Shown here: piece after piece, positions 30,771 through 40,377 of the stretch
Numbering within the stretch: the first letter of the stretch is position 1
Layout: every line of letters begins with the position of its first letter
Assembly: GCA_019423125.1 (NCBI GenBank)
Contig: JAHZBZ010000001.1
Location: forward strand, 312,751 to 376,750
Length of the DNA: 64,000 nt
Direction of reading: 5' to 3'
From: Bacillota bacterium
GTDB taxonomy: Bacteria > Bacillota > Clostridia > Christensenellales > Borkfalkiaceae
Program-made: the position numbers and the translations under genes
Notes under the pieces: generated by a model
Seen by the model: only the letters and a program-made list of their open reading frames with translations
Databases searched by the model: none
What the model was told of the DNA's origin: nothing

Positions 30771-33335
30771 ATGAAAAAATTCAACAAAAACATCGTCCAG
30801 GAGTTCAAGACGGGTTTCGGCAGGTTCATCGCCATCATGGCGATCATCGCGCTCGGCGTCGGCTTTCTGATCGGCGTCATGCAGGCGACGCCCGACATGA
30901 AGAACTCCATGGACCGCTATTATGAGAGCGTCAACGCCTACGACGCCTATGTAAAAGGCAGTCTCGGCCTGACGCAGTCGGACCTCGACGCGCTTGCGGC
31001 GGCGGAAGGGGTGGAGAGCATCGAAAAGGTGATCTCGACCGACCTTCTCGTGCACCTTGGCGACCTCGAGGTCGCAGGCAGGGTGATCGGGCTGGAGACG
31101 CTCGGCAAGGAAGACGCGATCAACAAGCTCACGCTGCTCGAAGGGGCGTGGCCCGCCGCGGGCACAAACGAGGTCGTCGTCGCGCGGGCGGCGGGGAGCA
31201 CCGAAAAGGTCAATGTCGGCGACGAGATCGTCCTCGACGCGGCGAGCGGCACCTACGGCGACGTGTATGTTTACTACGCCTTCAAGGTGGTCGGTATCGT
31301 CGATTCCCCCGATTATTATTACCGCGACGCGCGCGAAGTGACCACCATCGGCACGGGCGTGATCGGGTGCATCGTCTACGCAAATGCGGACGTGTACGAC
31401 CTCAAAAAAGAGCCTATGGGTCTCTTTTCCATTCTTTCAAACTCCTTCTTTGTGCAAGACGACACCGTCGAGGTCGTCTGCACCGACTGCTATCTGCGCT
31501 TTGAGGGAGCGGAAGACTACACGCGCTTCGAGGACGACTACAAAAATTATGTCCTCGACGCCTGCGCGAAGATCGAGACGCTGGGCACCGAACAGTGCAA
31601 GCAGTTCGACGCGGCGCTGGAAAAGCTGCGGAATTTGCCCGGAGGGATGAGCAGTATGGTTCCCTCGTCGGCGAGCTGGTACGTCCTCGACCGCGCGAGC
31701 ACCAACGTGAGCTATGTGAGCTACGATCTGAACTGCGAGAAAGTGGAGGAGATCGCGGGCGTGTTCCCCATCTTCTTCATCCTCGTTGCGGCGCTGGTCG
31801 CGCTGACCTCGATGACGCGCATGGTCGAAGAGGACCGCATGCAGATCGGCACCTTCAAGGCACTGGGCTTCGGGAAGGCGCGCATCATGTCCAAGTACCT
31901 GATCTACTGCTGTCTCGCGAGCATCATCGGCTGTGTCGCGGGCATCCTGTGCGGGTTTGCGCTGTTGCCGTCCATCTTCTGGAAGGCGTATGCGACCATG
32001 TACACTCTCCCTGCGCTGCATTACGGGTTCAGCTGGTGGCTCGCGCTGGCAGTGTTCGGGATCTCGCTCGCGGGCACGGCGCTGGTCACATGGTTCGCCT
32101 GCCGGTCCTCTCTGCGCGAACGCCCCGCAACGCTCATGCAGCCCAAGGCGCCCAAGGCGGGCAAGCGCGTCCTGCTCGAACGGGTGGGCTTTTTCTGGAA
32201 CCATCTCAAATTCAAGTGGAAGGCGACCATCCGCAACATCTTCCGCTATAAGAAGAATATGATCCTCACCATCATCTCCGTCATGGGGTGTACGGCGCTC
32301 ATTCTGACGGGGTTCGGGCTCAACGACTCTGTTTCCGCGGTGACCGACCTGCAATACAGCAAGGTCATCCTGTACGACGTTCAGGTGGAATTTGACGGCG
32401 GTGAGTCGGAAGTGCTCGACAGCTTTGTGCAGTCAGCGGATGCGGCGCTCTCCGTGTACAGCGAGAGCGGACAGCTCCTGATGGAGGACGGCACCGAGTC
32501 CGTCGATCTCTATCTCGTCGAGGACACGGAGCAATTCAATTCTTTCATCAACTTGCATACGCGCAAAAAATCTGCTATAATAGATATCACGAAGAGCGAG
32601 AAGCAGAATTCCATCGTCATTCCCGAGAACATCGCCATCGTCTACGGGCTGGAGGCGGGCGACACGATCGGCTACCGCGCCGCAGGCGGGGAGAGAGTGG
32701 AGTTCACCGTCTATGCCGTCTGCGAAAACTACACGGGCAGCTATGCGTACATGAGCCGCTCCTCTTACGAGGCGCTGTTCGGCGAAGTGGAGGACAATGT
32801 CTGGCTCATTCAGAAGGACATTCCCGACGGCGACGAAGAACAGATCTCGCGCGACCTTCTCAAGGAATCGAACGTCACTTCCGTCGAGTTCGTCAAGGAC
32901 TCCGCAAACACATTCGACAGCCTGAGTTCGACGATGGGGCTGGTCATTGCCGTGCTCGTCGTCAGTGCGGGCGCGCTTGCGGCGATCGTCCTTTACAACC
33001 TGACCAACATCAACATCGAGGAACGGCGGCGCGAGATCGCGACCCTTCGCGTGCTCGGATATCGGCGTTCGGAGGTGGCGGGCTACATCTACCGCGAGAG
33101 TGCCATCCTCACGGTCACGGGCACCTTGCTCGGGCTTGGGCTGGGCGTTCTTCTGCATATGTTCATCGCCTCGCGCGTCAACAGCGTGTCCATGATGTTC
33201 GGCCGCACGATCGCGGGCTGGAGCTTCCTCTGGGCATTCCTGATCACCATCGCGTTCGCGGCGATCGTGTATGCTTTCATGCTCATAAAACTCAATAAGA
33301 TCAATATGGCGGAATCGCTCAAGTCGAACGAGTGA
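30771..33335 (+). CDS. FtsX-like ABC transporter permease
   Basis: This is an 854-residue permease. The first membrane segment (about 18-38) is followed by an extracellular domain (about 40-330), then three segments (about 330-450), a further helix at about 490, a second extracellular domain (about 515-710) and a last three-segment FtsX block (about 715-845). The duplicated FtsX layout is standard for this large permease class. Partner of the upstream ATPase. It is followed 20 bases later by a MarR-type regulator. Confidence 0.93.
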   Translation: MKKFNKNIVQEFKTGFGRFIAIMAIIALGVGFLIGVMQATPDMKNSMDRYYESVNAYDAYVKGSLGLTQSDLDALAAAEGVESIEKVISTDLLVHLGDLEVAGRVIGLETLGKEDAINKLTLLEGAWPAAGTNEVVVARAAGSTEKVNVGDEIVLDAASGTYGDVYVYYAFKVVGIVDSPDYYYRDAREVTTIGTGVIGCIVYANADVYDLKKEPMGLFSILSNSFFVQDDTVEVVCTDCYLRFEGAEDYTRFEDDYKNYVLDACAKIETLGTEQCKQFDAALEKLRNLPGGMSSMVPSSASWYVLDRASTNVSYVSYDLNCEKVEEIAGVFPIFFILVAALVALTSMTRMVEEDRMQIGTFKALGFGKARIMSKYLIYCCLASIIGCVAGILCGFALLPSIFWKAYATMYTLPALHYGFSWWLALAVFGISLAGTALVTWFACRSSLRERPATLMQPKAPKAGKRVLLERVGFFWNHLKFKWKATIRNIFRYKKNMILTIISVMGCTALILTGFGLNDSVSAVTDLQYSKVILYDVQVEFDGGESEVLDSFVQSADAALSVYSESGQLLMEDGTESVDLYLVEDTEQFNSFINLHTRKKSAIIDITKSEKQNSIVIPENIAIVYGLEAGDTIGYRAAGGERVEFTVYAVCENYTGSYAYMSRSSYEALFGEVEDNVWLIQKDIPDGDEEQISRDLLKESNVTSVEFVKDSANTFDSLSSTMGLVIAVLVVSAGALAAIVLYNLTNINIEERRREIATLRVLGYRRSEVAGYIYRESAILTVTGTLLGLGLGVLLHMFIASRVNSVSMMFGRTIAGWSFLWAFLITIAFAAIVYAFMLIKLNKINMAESLKSNE

Positions 33336-33355
33336 CGGGGCGAAGGAGAGACACT

Positions 33356-33808
33356 GTGGAAAAAGATCGATTGCGCGAACAGCTGATGCAACAGCTCTGG
33401 CGCATGAACAAGATGAACTTAATGCTGACGCTCCGCGAGTTTATCGAGGGCGAGACGGCTACGCTTTGGTTTCTGCGCTCGGCGGACGAGACGGTCACGC
33501 CCTCGCAGATCAGCGACAGCCTGCGCATCAGCCGCGCGCGCACGGCGAACATCCTGCGCGCGCTGCGGAGCAAGGGATACGTCGACATGGACATCGCGGC
33601 AGACGACCGTCGGAAGATGGACGTCCGGCTCACGGCGGCAGGCAGGAAATTTCTGGACGAAAAGCACGACGCGCTCAGCCGTTACTTCGATCTCTACATC
33701 GAAGTGTTGGGCGAAGAGGACACGGTCGAGCTGACCCGTCTGCTCAAAAAGACGGCGGACAGCGAACGTCTGCTCAAAAAAGAGAAAGAGGAGGGATGCG
33801 CGCAATGA
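33356..33808 (+). CDS. MarR family transcriptional regulator
   Basis: This is a 150-residue winged-helix protein (TPSQISDSLRISRARTANILRALRSKGYVDM, then DDRRKMDVRLTAAG), the standard MarR recognition helix and wing. The GTG at 33356 is favoured by AAGGAG nine bases upstream. It is in the operon with the ABC exporter and overlaps the next regulator gene (ATGA). It likely represses the operon through the inverted repeat at 29953-29973 and responds to a small molecule exported by the pump. Confidence 0.9.
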   Translation: MEKDRLREQLMQQLWRMNKMNLMLTLREFIEGETATLWFLRSADETVTPSQISDSLRISRARTANILRALRSKGYVDMDIAADDRRKMDVRLTAAGRKFLDEKHDALSRYFDLYIEVLGEEDTVELTRLLKKTADSERLLKKEKEEGCAQ

Positions 33809-34161
33809 TCGACAACGAATCGGGCGAAGATTATCTGGAGGCGATCCTGCTCCTCTCGGACAGAAAACAGGACGTGCATTCGGTGGACGTCGCGCGCGAG
33901 CTCGACGTCTCCAAACCCGCCGTCACCAAGGCGATGCGCATCCTCACGCAGAAGGGATACGTCAACATCGTGGACAATCACATCCACTTGACGCAGCGCG
34001 GGCAGGAATATGCGCGCGCGGTGTACGAAAAGCACCGCACGCTGACCGCCTTTCTGATGCGTCTGGGCGTGGGCGCTTCTGTCGCCGAGCAGGACGCCTG
34101 CCGCATGGAGCATCTGATCAGCGAGGAGACGTACGACGCCATCCGAAAATTCATGAACTGA
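33805..34161 (+). CDS. Short DtxR/MntR-like regulator
   Basis: This is a 118-residue protein with a DtxR-type N-terminal winged helix (GEDYLEAILLL, VARELDVSKPAVTKAMRILTQKGYV) and a dimerisation region with a metal-site-like pattern (EQDACRMEHLIS). The SH3 domain is absent, as in MntR-type or even shorter members. It usually senses iron or manganese. Coupling to a MarR gene (ATGA overlap) behind an ABC exporter is unusual and suggests dual control by ligand and metal. Confidence 0.88.
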   Translation: MIDNESGEDYLEAILLLSDRKQDVHSVDVARELDVSKPAVTKAMRILTQKGYVNIVDNHIHLTQRGQEYARAVYEKHRTLTAFLMRLGVGASVAEQDACRMEHLISEETYDAIRKFMN

Positions 34162-34180
34162 ATCCTGCATCGACAAAAAA

Positions 34181-34212
34181 GGCGCGCGGAGAGATCCGCG
34201 CGCCTGATTTTT
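34181..34212 (+). terminator. Terminator after ABC-MarR-DtxR operon
   Basis: GGCGCGCGGA/TCCGCGCGCC is followed by TGATTTTT. Confidence 0.8.
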
Positions 34213-34416
34213 ACAAACAGATGCCTGCAAAGACTCGATCGCGCGGGCAATTTTCGCCGCGAGGGGCGCGCGACGGGTCGCTTTGCGGAAAGGGTGCGGG
34301 CTTCGGCGCGGTATCTTTTTCGGTGCGGACGCTTGTCCGCTCTTTGATTTTTTGCATTGAACAAGCCGCCTCCGACATAGATTAGAGACATCCGGTAAAA
34401 AAAGGGGGACGCGGTC

Positions 34417-35112
34417 TTGTTTGAGTTTCTTTGGGCAATTCTGGGCAAACTGTTTTTCTTTACGGGCGCGATCGGCGGGAAGGGCTCCTTTCCCAAGCCG
34501 CTCCCGCCCGAAGAGGAGGCGCGCTGTCTCCGCCTCGCGCGCGAAGGCGACAAGCAGGCGAAAGACACGCTCGTGCGCCACAATATGCGTCTGGTCGCGC
34601 ACATCGTAAAAAAATACAACGGCGCGGCGGAGACAGACGATCTGATCTCCGTCGGAAGCATCGGGCTGATCAAGGCGATCGAGACCTACCGCGAGGGCAA
34701 GGGCACACAGCTCGCGACTTATACCGCCCGCTGTATCGAAAACGAGATCCTCATGCTCATCCGCAGCAACAAAAAGCGCCGCGGGGACGTGTATCTGTCC
34801 GACCCCGTCGGCGTGGACAAAGAGGGGAACGAGCTCACGCTGATGGACCTTCTGTTTGAAAAGGAGGAAGGGGTGTTCAAGGCGGTGGAGAGCCGCATGG
34901 TCCGCGAAAAATTCCTGCGCGTGCTCGAAGAGGTGCTCACCGAACGCGAATACACCGTCCTCTGCCTGCGCTACGGGCTCAAAGGGGGCGCGCCCATGCC
35001 GCAGAGAGAGGTCGCCGCCTTTCTGAAGATCTCCCGTTCGTACATCTCGCGCATCGAAAAGCGCGCCATCGAGCGGGTGCGCGCCTGCATCGACCGCTCC
35101 GATTACCTGTGA
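34417..35112 (+). CDS. sigK: Sporulation sigma factor K
   Basis: This is a 231-residue sigma-70 family protein. A hydrophobic pro-sequence (about 1-20, FLWAILGKLFFFTGAIGG) as in pro-sigma K is followed by region 2 (HNMRLVAHIVKKY, DDLISVGSIGLIKAIETY) and region 4 (EVAAFLKISRSYISRIEKRA). The gene is continuous, not split by a skin element. Sigma K governs late mother-cell transcription after cleavage of the pro-sequence. The TTG start follows GGGGGA. A CATANNNTA-type box (CATAGATTA, 34376-34384) upstream resembles the -10 of sigma-E/K promoters. Confidence 0.93.
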   Translation: MFEFLWAILGKLFFFTGAIGGKGSFPKPLPPEEEARCLRLAREGDKQAKDTLVRHNMRLVAHIVKKYNGAAETDDLISVGSIGLIKAIETYREGKGTQLATYTARCIENEILMLIRSNKKRRGDVYLSDPVGVDKEGNELTLMDLLFEKEEGVFKAVESRMVREKFLRVLEEVLTEREYTVLCLRYGLKGGAPMPQREVAAFLKISRSYISRIEKRAIERVRACIDRSDYL

Positions 35113-35152
35113 CCGTCCCCGAAAAATGTGAGGTTACAAATTCAAAAAAGTA

Positions 35153-35208
35153 TTTACAACGGCGCGCCGCCGTGGTATAATGTAGATGAAAGGTCAAAGA
35201 AAGTCAAA
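35153..35208 (+). promoter_or_regulatory. ctsR promoter and CtsR operator
   Basis: TTTACA (35153-35158) and TATAAT (35176-35181) are spaced 17 bp. GGTCAAA-GAA-AGTCAAA (35192-35208) matches the CtsR heptad direct repeat, so CtsR represses its own operon. Confidence 0.92.
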
Positions 35209-35231
35209 CCGCGGCGGCGGCAAAGGGGGCG

Positions 35232-35693
35232 GTGGCATTGAACATCTGCGACGCGATCGAGCGTTTCCTGCTCGAATCGCTGGGGGAGGAGCACAGCGTT
35301 CTGCTCTCCCGCAACAGTCTGGCGGCGCATTTCGACTGCGCGCCCAGCCAGATCAACTATGTGCTTTCCACCCGTTTCACGCCCGAGCGCGGCTTTCTCA
35401 CGACCAGCCGCCGCGGCGGCGGCGGATACATCGAGATCGTCCGTGCGGACGGCGCGGGCGACGTCGGCGCGCTCCTGCGCGGCGGGCTGGGAGAGGAGCT
35501 CCCGTATAACCGCGCGCGCGGGATTTTAGACGCGTTGCAGGAAAAGAACACGCTCACCCTGCGCGAGACGCGCTTCCTGCTCGCGGCGCTGTCGGACGCG
35601 GCGCTCTCCTGTTCGCCCGTCAAGGACAAGCTGCGCGCGCGCATCCTGAAAAATATTCTGCTGGAGATGGTGAAAGAAGAGGATGAAGGCTGA
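35232..35693 (+). CDS. ctsR: Class III heat-shock repressor CtsR
   Basis: This is a 153-residue repressor of clp genes. The N-terminal winged helix (HFDCAPSQINYVLSTRFT) and the glycine-rich wing (SRRGGGGYIEI), which acts as thermosensor and DNA contact in characterised CtsR, are intact. The C-terminal dimer domain is the McsB target region. GTG start after AAAGGGGG. It overlaps mcsA by 11 bases in the order ctsR-mcsA-mcsB-clpC. Confidence 0.96.
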   Translation: MALNICDAIERFLLESLGEEHSVLLSRNSLAAHFDCAPSQINYVLSTRFTPERGFLTTSRRGGGGYIEIVRADGAGDVGALLRGGLGEELPYNRARGILDALQEKNTLTLRETRFLLAALSDAALSCSPVKDKLRARILKNILLEMVKEEDEG

Positions 35694-36177
35694 ACGTCTT
35701 TGCTCCAACTGCAAAAAAAATCCCGCGGCGTACACGGTACAGGGCGAGGAGGGCGAGACCTTCCTCTGCGAGGAATGCTACGCCCGCTGGGCGGCGGCGG
35801 CCGAACACGTCGCGGAGCCTGACTTCTTCGTCTCCCTCTTTCCGCCCGAACAGGAGGAGGGCGCGAGCTGTCCCGTCTGCGGCACGACGCTCGAAGAGTA
35901 TTCGCACACGGGGCTTTTGGGCTGTGCGGCGTGTTACAAGACCTTTGCGCGCCAGCTCGAACCCGCCATACGGCGCATCCACGGCAGGCTGGAGCACCGC
36001 GGCAAGCACCCGCTCGGCAACGGCAAGCTGTACGAACTGCTGGTCGAACAGAAGCGCCTGCGCGGCGAACTGGAAAAAGCCCTGCGCGAAAAGCGCATGC
36101 AGGACGCACAGCGCATCAACCGCGACATCCGCGACATACGCCGCATGATCGGCGAGACGGGAGGGCAGGATGGTTAA
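35683..36177 (+). CDS. mcsA: McsA, activator of McsB arginine kinase
   Basis: This is a 164-residue protein with two pairs of CxxC zinc motifs (CSNC/CEEC and CPVC/CAAC) and a C-terminal UVR-type coiled coil (about 125-160). It activates McsB and helps to control CtsR. It overlaps both neighbours (11 and 8 bases), indicating coupled translation. Confidence 0.95.
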   Translation: MKAERLCSNCKKNPAAYTVQGEEGETFLCEECYARWAAAAEHVAEPDFFVSLFPPEQEEGASCPVCGTTLEEYSHTGLLGCAACYKTFARQLEPAIRRIHGRLEHRGKHPLGNGKLYELLVEQKRLRGELEKALREKRMQDAQRINRDIRDIRRMIGETGGQDG

Positions 36178-37201
36178 CAACATCGAGAGCACCGTCATTT
36201 CTTCCCGCGTGCGGCTGGCGCGAAACCTCGCCGACTACCCCTTTCCCAACAAGATCCGCGACGCGGCGCAGGGCAAAGAGATCGTGCGCGCCGTCAACGA
36301 CGCGGCGAGCCGTCTGCGTCCGTTCACGCTCTACGAGATGGACGTCATCACCGATTCGGTCGCGCAGGCGATCTGCGACGATCACCTGATCAGCCCCGTG
36401 CTCGCGGCGAACAAGAGCTTCGGCGCGGCGCTCATCGACGAGACGACGGAAGAGGAAGAGGGCGGCGGCAAGTTTTCCATCATGATCAACGAGGAGGATC
36501 ACCTCCGCGAACAGTACATCATCGGCGGGCTCAATCTTCCGCTCGCCTACCGCAGGATCTCGGAGGTGGACGACGGGCTCTCGCGCGAGTTGCGCTTTGC
36601 CTTTGACGGAAGGCTTGGATATCTGACGTCCTGCCCGACCAACCTCGGCACGGGACTGCGCGCGTCCGTGATGCTCTTTCTGCCCGGGCTCACGCGCAGA
36701 AAGAAGATGAACCGCCTCATCCGCGAGATCTCCCGCCTCGGGCACACGGTGCGCGGGGTGTACGGCGAAGGGAGCGCGGCGGACGGGTATATGTACCAGA
36801 TCAGCAACGAGGTCACGCTCGGCGTGGACGAGGAGTACATCCTCTCCGAAGTCCAGCGCGCGGTGCTCGAGATCGTCACCCTCGAATCGCAGGCGCGCAA
36901 GACGCTGCGCGAGGAGGACGAGGACGGCGTGCGCGACGGCTGCTGGCGGGCGTACGGTACCCTCGCCAACTGCAACTGCATCTGCTATGACGAATTTCTG
37001 CGGCTGATGTCCGAAGTGAAACTGGGCGTCGCGCTCAACTTTTTGGAACTTCCCGACTTTTCCGCGCTGGACGCGCTGATCGCGTCCGCGCGCCCCGCAA
37101 ACATAGAACTCACCTGTGACGGCGTGCTCAGCGCGCGCGAGCGCGACAAGCTCCGCGCTTCCATGTGCCGCAAGGCGCTCGCGGACTGCCGTCGCATCTG
37201 A
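36170..37201 (+). CDS. mcsB: Protein-arginine kinase McsB
   Basis: This is a 343-residue enzyme of the guanido-kinase fold that phosphorylates arginine in CtsR and in misfolded proteins, marking them for ClpC. The conserved Cys loop CPTNLGTGLRASV is visible, as are the start ISSRVRLARN and NEEDHLR. Length matches the family. It lies between mcsA and clpC, its functional partners. Confidence 0.96.
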   Translation: MVNNIESTVISSRVRLARNLADYPFPNKIRDAAQGKEIVRAVNDAASRLRPFTLYEMDVITDSVAQAICDDHLISPVLAANKSFGAALIDETTEEEEGGGKFSIMINEEDHLREQYIIGGLNLPLAYRRISEVDDGLSRELRFAFDGRLGYLTSCPTNLGTGLRASVMLFLPGLTRRKKMNRLIREISRLGHTVRGVYGEGSAADGYMYQISNEVTLGVDEEYILSEVQRAVLEIVTLESQARKTLREEDEDGVRDGCWRAYGTLANCNCICYDEFLRLMSEVKLGVALNFLELPDFSALDALIASARPANIELTCDGVLSARERDKLRASMCRKALADCRRI

Positions 37202-37222
37202 TGCGATCATTTCGGAGACACG

Positions 37223-39697
37223 ATGAACGACTTCAATAAATTTTCCATCAATCTGCAAAAGGCGATCAAGCTCTCGCTGGACGCCGCAAAATATTACGGG
37301 AGCAGTTATGTCGGCAGCGAGCACATCCTGTTCGGCATCCTGAACGTGCGCGAGTGCCACGCGGCGAAACTTCTCGAAGCGGCGGGCGTGCGCGAAAAGG
37401 AATACCGCGACGTGTTCGTGCGCACCCTCGACAAGCGGGTCAAGATCAGCGGCTTCACCCCGCGCACCAAGAGCATGTTCGACAAGGCGTACGAGTTTGC
37501 GATCAGTCACGACGGCGCGGGCGCGAGCGTGAGCAGCGAATACATGCTTCTCGCCATCCTCGTCGACGACGAGTCGGTCGCGGTGCGCATCCTGCGCATG
37601 CTCGGCGCGGACATCGACGAGCTTCTCTCTTCCATCAACGACGAGATCGGCGAGCCGCAGCCGGACGAGGAGGAGGAGCTTCTCGACCAGTTCTTCCGCT
37701 CGCACGCGAAGGCGCGCGAAGGGGAGCGCGCGAAGCAGGGGGGCGAAGTGCAGCTCCGCTTCGGCATCGACCTCACACAGCGCGCGCGGGAGGGAAAGAT
37801 CGATCCCGTCATCGGCAGGAAAAAGGAGATCGACAAGATCATCCAGGTGCTCTCGCGCAGGACCAAGAACAACCCCGTGCTCATCGGCGAGCCGGGCGTC
37901 GGCAAGAGCGCCGTGGTGGAGGGGCTCGCGCAGGCGATCGTCCGCGGCGAGGTGCCCGACCTGCTTTTAGACAAGGTCGTCTTTTCGCTCGACCTTCCGG
38001 GGATGCTCGCGGGCGCACGCTACCGCGGCGATTTCGAGGAACGGCTCAAAGAGATGCTGGACGGCATCCGCAAGAGCGGCAACGTCATCCTGTTCATCGA
38101 CGAGATCCATTCCATCGTCGGCGCGGGGGCGAGCTCGGACAACAGCCTGGACGCGGCGAACATCTTAAAGCCCATGCTCGCGCGCGGCGAATTGCAGACC
38201 ATCGGCGCGACTACGGTGGACGAATACAGAAAATACATCGAAAAGGATCCCGCGCTCGAGCGCCGCTTCACCCCCGTGATCGTGGAACAGCCGAGCGTGG
38301 AGGATACCATCGCGATCCTGCGCGGCCTGCGCGACAAATACGAGGCGCACCATAAGGTCACCATCAGCGACGAGGCGATCGTCGCAGCGGCGAGCCTTTC
38401 CGACCGCTACATCACCGACCGTTTCCTTCCCGATAAGGCGATCGATCTGATCGACGAGGCGGCGAGCCGCGCGCGGCTGGACAGCTACAACGGTCCCGCA
38501 GGCGTCAAGGAGAAGGAGCAGGAGATCGAACGGCTCAATGCCGAGAAAAACAAGGCGGTGCGCCGCGACGACTTCGCGGGCGCACAGCGCATCTACAATC
38601 AGATCAAACAGGCGGAGGCGGACATCGAGCGCATCCGCGCCGAATGGGAAAAGACGCGCGGAAACAGCCACGCGACCATCGGCTCGGAGGAGGTCGCCCG
38701 CATCGTGGCGAGCTGGACGGGTATCCCCGTCGTGCGTCTGACCGAAGAGGAGAGCACCCGCCTTCTGCATCTCGAAGAGGAACTGCACAAGCGCGTGATC
38801 GGGCAGGAGGAAGCGGTCGCGGCCGTCTCCAAGGCGATCCGCCGCGCCCGTGCGGGGCTCAAAGACCCGAACAAGCCCATCGGCTCTTTCCTGTTCGTCG
38901 GTCCCACGGGCGTGGGCAAGACGGAGCTTTGCAAGGCGCTCGCGGCGGCGATGTTCGGCGACGAGCGGCTCATGATCCGCCTGGACATGAGCGAATACAT
39001 GGAAAAGCATTCGGTCAGCAAGATCATCGGCGCGCCGCCGGGATATGTCGGATTCGAGGACGCGGGCGGCCAGCTCACCGAAAAGGTGCGCAGAAAGCCC
39101 TATTCCGTCATCCTCTTCGACGAGATCGAAAAGGCGCATCCCGACGTATTCAACGTCCTTTTGCAGCTGTTGGACGACGGGCGGCTGACGGACAGCCGCG
39201 GCAGGGTGGTCGATTTCAAGAACACCATCGTGATCATGACCTCCAACGTGGGCGCGGCCAAGGCAAAGGATATGCCGCGGCTGGGTTTCGCGGGGGAGAG
39301 CACCGACGCGGGCGAATACGAGTCGATGAAGGAGAAGATCTCCGAAGAGCTCAAATCGCAGTTCAAGCCCGAATTTCTTAACCGCGTGGACGAGATCATC
39401 ATCTTCCACAAACTCTCGCGCGAGGACGCGGGCAAGATCTGCGACCTCTTCCTGCGCGTGCTCTGCGAGCGGCTGAAAAAACGCGACATCGACATCGCGG
39501 TGACGGACGAAGCCAAACAGCTTCTTCTCGCGGAGGGATATGACGACGTGTACGGCGCGCGCCCGCTCAAGCGCGTGATCCAGCGCCGCGTCGAAGACGC
39601 GCTCAGCGAGGCGATCCTCGCAGGCGAGGTGACGCCGGGCAAACACATCGCCGTGGATGCGAAAAACGGCGCGGTGGTGTTCCGCCAGACGCGCTGA
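37223..39697 (+). CDS. clpC: AAA+ protease ATPase ClpC
   Basis: This is an 824-residue unfoldase. Two N-terminal Clp repeats (about 1-145) bind adaptors. AAA-1 has Walker A GEPGVGKS and the DEIHSIVGAG motif, the UVR-like M domain (about 425-470) follows, and AAA-2 has GPTGVGKTE and FDEIEKAHPD. An LGF tripeptide in RLGFAG is the ClpP-docking loop, so it works with ClpP. It is the last gene of the ctsR operon, with a short CCCCGCG/CGCGGGG hairpin (39720-39736) after the stop. Confidence 0.97.
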   Translation: MNDFNKFSINLQKAIKLSLDAAKYYGSSYVGSEHILFGILNVRECHAAKLLEAAGVREKEYRDVFVRTLDKRVKISGFTPRTKSMFDKAYEFAISHDGAGASVSSEYMLLAILVDDESVAVRILRMLGADIDELLSSINDEIGEPQPDEEEELLDQFFRSHAKAREGERAKQGGEVQLRFGIDLTQRAREGKIDPVIGRKKEIDKIIQVLSRRTKNNPVLIGEPGVGKSAVVEGLAQAIVRGEVPDLLLDKVVFSLDLPGMLAGARYRGDFEERLKEMLDGIRKSGNVILFIDEIHSIVGAGASSDNSLDAANILKPMLARGELQTIGATTVDEYRKYIEKDPALERRFTPVIVEQPSVEDTIAILRGLRDKYEAHHKVTISDEAIVAAASLSDRYITDRFLPDKAIDLIDEAASRARLDSYNGPAGVKEKEQEIERLNAEKNKAVRRDDFAGAQRIYNQIKQAEADIERIRAEWEKTRGNSHATIGSEEVARIVASWTGIPVVRLTEEESTRLLHLEEELHKRVIGQEEAVAAVSKAIRRARAGLKDPNKPIGSFLFVGPTGVGKTELCKALAAAMFGDERLMIRLDMSEYMEKHSVSKIIGAPPGYVGFEDAGGQLTEKVRRKPYSVILFDEIEKAHPDVFNVLLQLLDDGRLTDSRGRVVDFKNTIVIMTSNVGAAKAKDMPRLGFAGESTDAGEYESMKEKISEELKSQFKPEFLNRVDEIIIFHKLSREDAGKICDLFLRVLCERLKKRDIDIAVTDEAKQLLLAEGYDDVYGARPLKRVIQRRVEDALSEAILAGEVTPGKHIAVDAKNGAVVFRQTR

Positions 39698-39771
39698 AAA
39701 GATCAAGGGATCCGCTGTGCCCCGCGCAACGCGGGGTCCGCATAGAAAAATAACATCAGGAGGGAAAATTC

Positions 39772-40299
39772 ATGCGTATCGAGATCAGCGAAAAAAATTG
39801 TAAGGCGAGCGAAAAACTTGTGTCCGTCGTCGAGAAAAAGGCGGCGCGCCTGAGCAAATATTTTGACGAAGACGCCGTGTGCTCCGTCTATCTCAAACAG
39901 GACGGCAAATTCTGCAAGACGGAGGTCACCGTCTATTATCGCGGGAACATGGTCCGCGCCGAGGTGAGCGGCGACAACTTCTACGACAACATCGACGCCG
40001 TCCTGCCCAAGCTGGAGAGGCAGATCTACAAGCACAAGACGCGGCTGGAGGACAAACTGCGCAAGGATGCCTTCCTCGGCAAACAGCTCTTCTTCACGGA
40101 CGATACGCTTTCCGAGAGCAAGCTCGTGCGCACAAAGACGTTTGAACTCACGCCCATGACCACGGAAGAGGCGGTCGAACAGCTCGACCTGCTCGGCCAC
40201 AGCTTCTACATCTTCCAGGATGCGGACACCCGCGAGGTGCGCGTCGTGTATCTGCGCGAGAGCGGCGACGTCGGCCTGATCATCCCCAAAAAGAAATAA
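39772..40299 (+). CDS. hpf: Ribosome hibernation promoting factor, long form
   Basis: This is a 175-residue protein. The N-terminal about 100 residues are the YfiA/RaiA fold (RIEISEKN, ...KLERQIYKHKTRL), and the C-terminal domain (TTEEAVEQLDLLGHSFYIFQD) dimerises to make 100S ribosomes. Long HPF is the normal Firmicute form. AGGAGG precedes the ATG. It may be co-transcribed with clpC through the 74-base gap. Confidence 0.95.
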   Translation: MRIEISEKNCKASEKLVSVVEKKAARLSKYFDEDAVCSVYLKQDGKFCKTEVTVYYRGNMVRAEVSGDNFYDNIDAVLPKLERQIYKHKTRLEDKLRKDAFLGKQLFFTDDTLSESKLVRTKTFELTPMTTEEAVEQLDLLGHSFYIFQDADTREVRVVYLRESGDVGLIIPKKK

Positions 40300-40325
40300 A
40301 ATAACCCAAGCAGCATAAAAAGGGC

Positions 40326-40360
40326 AGAAGCGGTCGGCAAGCGCCGATCGCTTCTGTCTG
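40326..40360 (+). terminator. hpf terminator
   Basis: AGAAGCGGTCGG/CCGATCGCTTCT is followed by GTCTG; the T run is weak. Confidence 0.6.
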
Positions 40361-40377
40361 TATCTTATCATTTGTTT

